Below are positions 1 through 7,192 of a stretch of 7,192 bases of DNA, one piece after another. How positions within the stretch are numbered: position 1 is the first letter of the stretch; every line of letters begins with the position of its first letter. The notes under the pieces were generated by a model, which worked only from the letters and a program-made list of their open reading frames with translations, was not told the DNA's origin and ran no database searches. Source of the DNA: Betaproteobacteria bacterium (lineage in GTDB: Bacteria; Pseudomonadota; Gammaproteobacteria; Burkholderiales; Usitatibacteraceae); NCBI GenBank assembly GCA_012274175.1, contig JAAOZZ010000031.1, forward strand, positions 1 to 7,192, given 5' to 3'. The translations under genes were made by a program, and so were the position numbers.

Positions 1-207
1 CTGGGGAAGGAGGGGAGAGGCGGGTCCGCGGAAGACCAGGGAGAACTGGATCATCCGGGGGGTGGAGTGGGTGTTGCGCACGTCGACGACCGTCAGGGGG
101 ATCGCATCGGCTCCCGAATCGTCGGGAAAGACCTCGAAGGACGACCCGGCGAGGTCCCTGGCTTCGTTCCAGCTCAGCCGGCGCAGCAGCAACTCGTCAG
201 GCAACAT
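1..207 (-). CDS. DUF6916-like small protein, C-terminus cut by the window edge
   Basis: Reading leftward from the ATG at 207-205, 69 codons stay open to base 1, so only the N-terminal part is visible. It begins MLPDELLLRRLSWNEARDL and later has a hydrophobic stretch ending FSLVFRGP, followed by LLPQ at the edge. The early 'F-E-V' strand and the 'F-S-L-x-F-x-G-P ... L-P-Q' signature resemble DUF6916 proteins, a small soluble family of about 90-110 residues with no known function, which as I recall often lies near tail-collar-type genes. The start is constrained: an in-frame stop lies 36 bases upstream (244-246) and the ATG is the only usual start codon between them. No clear Shine-Dalgarno sequence precedes it, which is unusual. 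It lies 60 bp downstream of the histidine kinase gene on the same strand, so co-transcription is plausible. The family call rests on motif memory and could be wrong; that a coding region is present is more certain. Confidence 0.7.
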   Translation of the reverse strand, partial: MLPDELLLRRLSWNEARDLAGSSFEVFPDDSGADAIPLTVVDVRNTHSTPRMIQFSLVFRGPASPLLPQ

Positions 208-221
208 GGAGGTCGGAAATC

Positions 222-245
222 GAACGGCGCACGATTGGGCCGTTC
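222..245. repeat. 7-bp inverted repeat in the kinase-DUF6916 spacer
   Basis: GAACGGC (222-228) and GCCGTTC (239-245) form a perfect 7-bp stem with a 10-base loop. In the minus-strand transcript it lies between the kinase stop codon and the ATG of the next gene, ending 14 bases before that ATG. There is no run of U after it, so it is not a good intrinsic terminator. It could protect the mRNA end or affect translation of the downstream gene, or be chance in GC-rich DNA. Confidence 0.3.
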
Positions 246-267
246 ATGGTATCAGGCGCGCGCTCCC

Positions 268-2790
<2,523 letters not shown>

Positions 2791-2797
2791 CTCGGAA

Positions 2798-2801
2798 CCT
2801 C
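2798..2801 (-). promoter_or_regulatory. Ribosome binding site fixing the TTG start of the hybrid kinase
   Basis: On the minus strand GAGG is followed by seven bases and then TTG. No in-frame ATG fits nearby, and the reading frame stays open further upstream, so this site is what decides the start at 2790. MASE4 begins about 20 residues later, the expected distance. Confidence 0.6.
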
Positions 2802-2878
2802 GGGAATCGATCGGCTGATGCGATGCGCTTCGACTGCGCGGCCGTCCATGCGCCAGGTCGCCCGAACGACAGGGCTCA

Positions 2879-2896
2879 CATTAACACACGGTAATG
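2879..2896. promoter_or_regulatory. CATTA-N8-TAATG palindrome, possible operator
   Basis: CATTA at 2879-2883 and TAATG at 2892-2896 are exact inverted copies around an 8-base spacer, in one of the few AT-rich patches of the region. It lies 89-106 bases upstream of the kinase start codon and overlaps the only weak leftward -10-like sequence, a position suited to a regulator of the kinase gene. With 5-bp arms, chance is a real alternative. Confidence 0.25.
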
Positions 2897-2913
2897 CCGG
2901 TCGCGAAGGACCC

Positions 2914-2951
2914 GTGGAGCCTCCGCAAGCCCGCATTCCGCGAGGCTCCAC
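2914..2951. repeat. Perfect 10-bp inverted repeat with 18-base spacer
   Basis: GTGGAGCCTC at 2914-2923 is matched exactly by GAGGCTCCAC at 2942-2951. The symmetry is perfect over 10 bp on each side. It is not followed by a T run on either strand, so it is not a typical intrinsic terminator. It may be a cruciform or hairpin element, or two half-sites for a regulator spaced 28 bp centre to centre (nearly three helical turns, the same DNA face). Confidence 0.6.
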
Positions 2952-2977
2952 TCCGGATTCTGCGCAAATTCCTCCCC

Positions 2978-3005
2978 GCCGGCTGTGAGGCAGTTCACAT
3001 CCGGC
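2978..3005. promoter_or_regulatory. CRP/FNR-family binding site (TGTGA-N6-TCACA)
   Basis: TGTGA at 2984-2988 and TCACA at 2995-2999, separated by six bases, are a perfect match to the CRP core consensus. Symmetry extends outward: GCCGG (2978-2982) pairs with CCGGC (3001-3005), with one mismatched position between each arm and the core, giving 10 of 11 symmetric positions per side. The centre (2991.5) lies about 81-83 bp upstream of the transcription start predicted from the TATAAT at 3061, the spacing of a class I CRP-activated promoter. The site could also act on the divergent kinase gene, about 200 bp away. Binding is inferred from known CRP specificity; which family member the host uses is unknown. 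Confidence 0.6.
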
Positions 3006-3024
3006 GCGATGAATTCCGGGCGCC

Positions 3025-3057
3025 GCCGGGGACGCGCCGGGCGGCGGATGCCCCGGC
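3025..3057. repeat. GC-rich 7-bp inverted repeat just upstream of the -10 box
   Basis: GCCGGGG at 3025-3031 and CCCCGGC at 3051-3057 are inverted copies with a 19-base spacer. They span the place where a -35 box would be. Low-complexity GC content makes chance likely, so this is recorded only as a possible operator. Confidence 0.2.
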
Positions 3058-3060
3058 TCG

Positions 3061-3066
3061 TATAAT
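3061..3066 (+). promoter_or_regulatory. Sigma-70 type -10 box (TATAAT) for the secreted-protein gene
   Basis: A perfect TATAAT stands in very GC-rich surroundings. At 16-18 bp upstream there is only GC-rich sequence with no resemblance to TTGACA, and no TGn extension, so the promoter probably depends on an activator; the CRP-type palindrome upstream is the obvious candidate. Transcription would start near 3072-3074, leaving a leader of about 72 bases before the ATG at 3146. Confidence 0.6.
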
Positions 3067-3133
3067 GCGAGGGCGGATGCGTTCCGGCGCCATCCTTGCC
3101 CATGACAACAATAATCTTCGGCGCGCATTTTTC

Positions 3134-3140
3134 GGGAGGA
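3134..3140 (+). promoter_or_regulatory. Strong ribosome binding site fixing the start at 3146
   Basis: GGGAGGA ends five bases before the ATG at 3146-3148. The reading frame is open well upstream (to 2894 and beyond), so this site together with the signal peptide that begins immediately after the ATG decides the true start. A second ATG at 3142 is in another frame and too close to the site. Confidence 0.75.
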
Positions 3141-3145
3141 CATGC

Positions 3146-4126
3146 ATGGGTTGCGCAAAATTCCTGATCGCCTTCGCCCTCGCGCTGGCCCTCGCGCCCC
3201 GCGCCCACGCGCAGGACACGAAGGAGTGGCTCGAGTCCCAGGGGCTCGAGGCCGTGGACACCAAGGCATTCGAGGAATTCGACGCGGTGGTGGCGCGCGT
3301 GAAAGGCGCGGCGGATGCGATCGCCGCGCAGGAGCGCGTGGTGATCTTCAAGCAGGGCAAGCCGGTGTGGCAATCGAACCCCAAGGAGACGGACCCGGGT
3401 TCCCGCTGGACCTTGCGCTCCGTGGGGCGCGACCTCGACGGGGACGGGCATCCCGACATCCACTTCTCGAGCTTCACGGGCGGCACCAACTGCTGCACGA
3501 CGCACCACGTCTACGAGCTGAAGCCGCGCCTGAGGCGCCTCGCGGTGTATTCCGCCGGCGCCGTGGGGGGCGGGGATTTCCTCGACGTGCCGGGACGCAA
3601 GACCCCGATCATGATCTCCGCCGACGATTCTTCCGCGAACGCCTTCGCTCCCTACGCGAACTCGTATTTTCCCGTGATGATCCTCGAGGTGGGCAAGCGC
3701 GGACGGCTCGAGTTCGCCATCGACCTCATGCAGTCGAGGCTGCCCGGGCAGCCGCCGCCGGTATGCTCGCTTGCGCTGGCAAGCTCCAACCTGTGGCTGA
3801 AGGAGCGCTGCGCGGAGTATTCGGGCGCGCGGCGCCTGGCGCGCACCGCCGAGATCAAGTCGAAGCTCGCCGCGATCAAGTCGGGCCGCGCCGGCGAGAA
3901 GCTTTCCTGGGGCGACTACTTTTCCAACGGCGTGCTCGCCGCGGTCTCCGCGGAGATGAATCGCTACACGTACACGGGGCACGGCAACGCGGGCATGAAC
4001 TGGCTGGAGACCGTGTGGCCCGGCAATGACGAAGTGAAGGTGCGGTTCGTGGCGACCCTGCGCCAGACCCAGGCCAAGAGCGCCTTCGCCGAAGACCTGA
4101 AGACCCTCGCGCGCGACAACCGCTAG
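3146..4126 (+). CDS. Secreted protein of unknown function with calcium-loop-like motif and CC motif
   Basis: The product is 326 residues. Residues 1-22 form a Sec signal peptide: a hydrophobic LIAFALALALA core and an A-H-A cleavage site before Gln23. No lipobox is present, so the mature protein is probably soluble in the periplasm or released. Around 94-105 lies GRDLDGDGHPDI, with Asp96, Asp98, Asp100 and Asp104 spaced like the calcium loop of VCBS/FG-GAP and dockerin-type repeats. It is followed by TGGTNCCTTHH (111-121). A D-x-D-G-D-G-x-P-D loop followed by an S/T-G-G-x-x-C-C motif recurs, as I recall, in uncharacterised bacterial secreted proteins. The mature part has four cysteines (116, 117, 207, 222), enough for two disulfides. 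The C-terminal third is probably helical and charged. I do not recognise a catalytic domain and assign no activity. It has its own promoter region with a CRP-type site and converges on the cyclic-di-GMP gene. The start is firm (ribosome binding site plus signal peptide). Confidence 0.9.
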   Translation: MGCAKFLIAFALALALAPRAHAQDTKEWLESQGLEAVDTKAFEEFDAVVARVKGAADAIAAQERVVIFKQGKPVWQSNPKETDPGSRWTLRSVGRDLDGDGHPDIHFSSFTGGTNCCTTHHVYELKPRLRRLAVYSAGAVGGGDFLDVPGRKTPIMISADDSSANAFAPYANSYFPVMILEVGKRGRLEFAIDLMQSRLPGQPPPVCSLALASSNLWLKERCAEYSGARRLARTAEIKSKLAAIKSGRAGEKLSWGDYFSNGVLAAVSAEMNRYTYTGHGNAGMNWLETVWPGNDEVKVRFVATLRQTQAKSAFAEDLKTLARDNR

Positions 4127-4133
4127 GCGCCCC
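4127..4133. other. Seven-base convergent gene junction without a visible terminator
   Basis: The TAG of the rightward gene ends at 4126 and the TGA of the leftward gene begins (on the minus strand) at 4136-4134. There is no room for a separate terminator and no hairpin plus T run on either strand around the junction, so transcripts probably overlap at their 3' ends or end by Rho. Confidence 0.6.
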
Positions 4134-7100
4134 TCAGCTGGAGGTCGCGGCGGTCGCGGACGAACGCAGCAGGCGCGCCGCGGCCGCGGCGTTCATGGGA
4201 CGCGCGAGGAGGAATCCCTGGGCGCGGTGGCAGCCCAGGCGCTTCAACTCCTCCAGCTGCTCCTCGGTCTCCACGCCCTCGGCCACCACGTCCACCCCGA
4301 GGCTGCGGGCCATGGCGACGATCGCGGTCACGATCGCCGCGTCGTCGGGATCGATGGTGAGGTCGCGCACGAACGACTGGTCGATCTTCACGGTGTCGAT
4401 GGGCAGGCGCTTCAGGTACGCGAGGCCCGAGTAGCCGGTGCCGAAGTCGTCGATGGCGATGCCCACGCCCAGCGCGGCGATATGGTCGAGTGCGGCGCGC
4501 GCGTCTCCCGCGCCCTCGACGATCACGCCCTCGGTTACCTCGAGCTCCACCAGCGCGGGATCGATGCCGGTCTCGTCCAGCAGCCCGCGCAGCCGCGCCA
4601 CGAAGCTGGGACGCGCGAGCTGGTTGGCCGAGACGTTCACCGACACCGATACCCCGCGCCCGAAACCCTGCCACGTCTTCGCCTGCCGGAGCGCCTCGCG
4701 CAGCGCCCATTCCCCGATGGGCACGATGAGACCCGACTCCTCCGCCGCGGCGATGAAGGCGCCGGGCAGCACCGTCTCCTGGCCCGGGGGGTTCCATCGC
4801 AGCAGCGCCTCGAATCCCGTGATCGAGCGGTCCCGCAGGTCGAAGAGCGGCTGGTAGTGCAGCTCGAACTCGCGGTTGTCGAGCGCGCGGCGCAGGGCGT
4901 TCTCCAGCACCAGGCGCTGCTGCGCGGACACGTTCATGTGCTGCGTGAAGAACTGGAAGTTCCCGCGTCCCGCGTCCTTGGCGTGGTACATCGCCGTGTC
5001 GGCGTTGCGCATGAGGGTCTCGGCGTCGGAGCCGTCGGCGGGGTAGAGGCTCACGCCGATGGACGCGGACACGTGCAGGTCGTTGCCGTTCAGGTGGAAG
5101 GCGGAGGCCAGCACCTCGAGGATCTTGGAGGCCACCGAGGAGGCATCCGCCGAGCTCTCGATGCCCGGGATCACGATCACGAACTCGTCGCCTCCCACCC
5201 GCGAGACGGTGTCGCCTTCCCGCACGCACACCAGGATGCGGCTCGCCACCGACTGCAGCAGCCGGTCGCCCAGCTCGTGGCCCAGGGAATCGTTGATGGT
5301 CTTGAAGCGGTCCAGGTCGAGGAAGAGCACGGCGAGCTGCGCGCTGTTGCGGTGCGCCTGGGCGATGGCCTGCTGGATGCGGTCGCGCAGCAGCACGCGG
5401 TTGGGCAGCCCCGTGAGCGCGTCGTGGTGGGCCATGTGGGCGATGCGCTGCTCGGCGACCTTGCGGTCGGTGATGTCCATCGCGACCCCGATCACGCGAT
5501 GGGCCTTCCCGTCGTCCTGCCGGTGCACCTGGCCGCGGTTGGCGAGCCAGTGGGTCGAGCCGTCCGGCCACACCACGCGGTAGTCCACCTGGAAATCGGA
5601 GCCTTCCTTGATGGCGTGGCGCAGGGTCGCATCGAAGAGCTCGCGGTCCTCCGGGTGCATCCTTTCGCGGAACCCGCGATAGTCGGTGAGTGGGTCGTTC
5701 GGCGCCCCGCCGAAGAGCACGTGCAGGCCGTCGGAATGGATGAAGCGGTCCGTGTCGCATTCCCAGTACCACATGCCCATCTGCGCGGCGTCCATGGCGA
5801 GGCGAAGCTGCGCTTCGCTTTCGCGCAGCGCCCCCTCCGCCTGCTTGCGCCGGGAGATGTCGGTGAGGGTGCTCACGGTGCCGATCACGCGCCCCTCGGC
5901 CCCGTAGATGGGCGCGGCGGACATCGACACGTCGATCGTGTGGCCGTCGCGGTGCAGCCGCTCGGTCTCCTCGACCCAGACGGTCTCGCCCTCCTGCGCG
6001 CGCTTGCGTAGCGCGATCGCCTCGTCCCGCGCCGCCGGCGGAAGGATCGACAGGTCGGTCCCGAGCACCTCGGATTCGGTCCACCCGAACATGCGCTCGG
6101 CGGCGGGATTCCACATGCTGATGACCCCGTCCATGTCCCGCGCGATGATGGCGAGCGGGGCGGCCTGGATCACCGCGCGCAGCCGCTCGTTGCTCTCGCG
6201 CGTCGAGGCCTCGAGCTGCTTGCGCCCGGTGATGTCCGCGAGGACCGCCACCAGTCCCGCGACCTCGCCGTCGGGCCCATGGAACGCCGCCTTGTTGATG
6301 AGCACGTCGCGCCGGGATCCGTCGGGCGCGTAGATGACGTTCGATTCGTAGGCCTGCGCCGAGGGACTCGCGATGAGCGCCCGGTCGGCGAGCACCGAGC
6401 GCTCCGCGATGTCGTCGGGTGCCACGTCGTGGGCGGTCTTGCCCACGAGCTCGCCGCGCGGAAGGCCGATGTAGTCCTCGTAGGCGCGGTTGCAGCCCAT
6501 GTAGCGGCCCTGCGCATCCCGGAAGAACACCGGGTTCGGGATCGCCTCGAGCAGCTGCTGGGTGAAGGAAAGCTGCGTGCGCAGGTCGCTCGTGGCGCGC
6601 CGGGCGATGGACAGCGCTTCGCCGCGCGTGCGGGCCAGGGTGTGCAGGATCCCGTAGAGCAGCAGGCTCACGCACGTACCCGACACCAGTGCCAGCAGGG
6701 GAAAGGGCGTGAACCATGGGCTCGTCGCGCGCTCGGCCGTGAACTGCACGCGCCACTGGCGGCCCGCGACGGCGATGTCCCGCGCGAGGCCCGGGCGCCA
6801 TTCGCCCCAGGTTAGCGCGCGGCTCGCGGCGGGCCTCTCGGGCGTGGCGTAGAAGGGCGCTCCGGGCACCTCGGCCGATGTGTCGGGATGGTCCAGGGTC
6901 CCGCGGTCCTCGATGCGCAATCCCAGTCCCGCCATGAGGGGCCGGCCGAGCACATCGGCGAACATGTCGTCCACGCGCACCACCACGTTCACGAAGCCGT
7001 CGAGGGAATCGCGCCGCTCGGCCACGGTGGCGGGGCGGTCGCGCGCGAACACCGGGAGGTAGAACACGAGCCCGGAGCTCGCGCCCGTCTCCTGCACGAG

Positions 7101-7192
7101 GCGCAGCCGCCCGGTGACCGCGGGCTCCGCGCTGTCGCGGGCGCGCTCGGCGGCGGTCGCGGCGAGGGGCACGTCGCGCACGTCGAAGCCGA
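4134..7192 (-). CDS. CHASE-PAS-PAS-PAS-GGDEF-EAL cyclic-di-GMP synthase/phosphodiesterase, N-terminus beyond the window
   Basis: A membrane protein that makes and/or degrades cyclic-di-GMP. Residues are counted from the GTG at 7181-7179, which is probably internal: the frame stays open to the edge, and the preceding residues G-F-D-V continue the typical CHASE sequence. The extracytoplasmic CHASE domain is partial (to about 150; ETGASSGLVFYLPVF near 31-45). One transmembrane helix follows (about 159-182). Then come three PAS domains (about 205-318, 332-445 and 457-573), each ending in a PAC-like D-I-T/S-x-R-K segment (D-I-T-G-R-K in the first). The diguanylate cyclase domain has intact GGDEF at 663-667 and an inhibitory I-site RxxD at 654-657, exactly five residues upstream. 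The EAL domain keeps Glu791 (EAL), Asn849, Glu881, Asp911-Asp912 (DDFGTGYS), Lys932, Glu968 and Gln988, the full metal and catalytic set. Both activities are therefore possible; which dominates cannot be read from sequence. An upstream periplasmic CHASE part and a first transmembrane helix are expected past the right edge. Confidence 0.95.
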   Translation of the reverse strand, partial: GFDVRDVPLAATAAERARDSAEPAVTGRLRLVQETGASSGLVFYLPVFARDRPATVAERRDSLDGFVNVVVRVDDMFADVLGRPLMAGLGLRIEDRGTLDHPDTSAEVPGAPFYATPERPAASRALTWGEWRPGLARDIAVAGRQWRVQFTAERATSPWFTPFPLLALVSGTCVSLLLYGILHTLARTRGEALSIARRATSDLRTQLSFTQQLLEAIPNPVFFRDAQGRYMGCNRAYEDYIGLPRGELVGKTAHDVAPDDIAERSVLADRALIASPSAQAYESNVIYAPDGSRRDVLINKAAFHGPDGEVAGLVAVLADITGRKQLEASTRESNERLRAVIQAAPLAIIARDMDGVISMWNPAAERMFGWTESEVLGTDLSILPPAARDEAIALRKRAQEGETVWVEETERLHRDGHTIDVSMSAAPIYGAEGRVIGTVSTLTDISRRKQAEGALRESEAQLRLAMDAAQMGMWYWECDTDRFIHSDGLHVLFGGAPNDPLTDYRGFRERMHPEDRELFDATLRHAIKEGSDFQVDYRVVWPDGSTHWLANRGQVHRQDDGKAHRVIGVAMDITDRKVAEQRIAHMAHHDALTGLPNRVLLRDRIQQAIAQAHRNSAQLAVLFLDLDRFKTINDSLGHELGDRLLQSVASRILVCVREGDTVSRVGGDEFVIVIPGIESSADASSVASKILEVLASAFHLNGNDLHVSASIGVSLYPADGSDAETLMRNADTAMYHAKDAGRGNFQFFTQHMNVSAQQRLVLENALRRALDNREFELHYQPLFDLRDRSITGFEALLRWNPPGQETVLPGAFIAAAEESGLIVPIGEWALREALRQAKTWQGFGRGVSVSVNVSANQLARPSFVARLRGLLDETGIDPALVELEVTEGVIVEGAGDARAALDHIAALGVGIAIDDFGTGYSGLAYLKRLPIDTVKIDQSFVRDLTIDPDDAAIVTAIVAMARSLGVDVVAEGVETEEQLEELKRLGCHRAQGFLLARPMNAAAAARLLRSSATAATSS

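Larger units (their letters stand above)
2791..3145. other. Divergent intergenic regulatory region (355 bp)
   Basis: No gene is supported here. The region separates the start codons of the leftward kinase gene and the rightward secreted-protein gene, so it must carry promoters for both unless one is read from farther away. It is locally richer in A+T at 2878-2896 and 3101-3131. It holds three symmetric elements (2879-2896, 2914-2951, 2978-3005) and one strong rightward -10 box (3061-3066). A leftward promoter for the kinase is not clear: the best -10-like match is GTTAAT on the minus strand inside 2880-2886, with no good -35 box. Confidence 0.7.

Noticed and set aside
3102..3167. A 21-codon frame starting at ATG 3102 and overlapping the start of the secreted-protein gene (possible leader peptide)
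   Set aside because: There is no Shine-Dalgarno sequence before its ATG, the peptide has no attenuator-like codon runs, and overlap with the strong ribosome binding site is expected by chance.
2876..3982. A 368-codon minus-strand open frame crossing the divergent region and the secreted-protein gene
   Set aside because: It would run through the promoter and the signal-peptide gene, has an Arg/His-rich shadow-like composition, and no ribosome binding site or domain supports it.
4127..4145. A short CCTC/GAGG hairpin at the convergent junction as a bidirectional terminator
   Set aside because: The stem is only 4 bp and no T run follows on either strand.
4227..6011. A 594-codon open frame on the plus strand, antisense to the GGDEF-EAL gene
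   Set aside because: It is a low-complexity translation without recognisable motifs, produced by the codon bias of the well-supported opposite-strand gene.

Overview
This 7.2 kb window is GC-rich chromosomal DNA from a Gram-negative bacterium. Its style fits a proteobacterium and most likely a betaproteobacterium: GC-biased third codon positions, a MASE4 hybrid kinase, a CHASE-PAS-GGDEF-EAL protein and a Sec-type signal peptide. The lineage is inferred from style only, because no rRNA or other marker gene is present. There is no mobile element, CRISPR array, tRNA or rRNA.

Layout from left to right: (1) the start of a minus-strand gene for a small DUF6916-like protein, cut by the left edge (1-207). 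(2) A short spacer with a 7-bp hairpin, then a minus-strand gene for an 840-residue membrane hybrid histidine kinase with MASE4, HisKA, HATPase, receiver and HPt domains (268-2790). It starts at a TTG codon with a good ribosome binding site and may be co-transcribed with the DUF6916 gene. (3) A 355-bp divergent regulatory region (2791-3145). It holds a 10-bp perfect inverted repeat, a CRP-type palindrome (TGTGA-N6-TCACA with extended arms) and a perfect TATAAT -10 box facing right. (4) A plus-strand gene for a secreted 326-residue protein of unknown function, with a calcium-loop-like motif and a double cysteine (3146-4126). (5) Converging on it with only 7 bp between the stop codons, a long minus-strand gene for a cyclic-di-GMP enzyme with CHASE, three PAS, GGDEF and EAL domains. 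Its N-terminus lies beyond the right edge (4134-7192).

Two of the four genes are membrane-anchored signalling proteins: a phosphorelay kinase without a partner regulator in view, and a potentially bifunctional cyclic-di-GMP synthase/hydrolase. Nothing shows that they work together; the second has no receiver domain to accept phosphate from the first. The most distinctive regulatory signal is the CRP-type site about 82 bp upstream of the predicted start of transcription of the secreted protein gene, which suggests cAMP- or CRP/FNR-family control. I see no convincing evidence of a wholly new system. The least understood parts are the secreted protein and the divergent control region.
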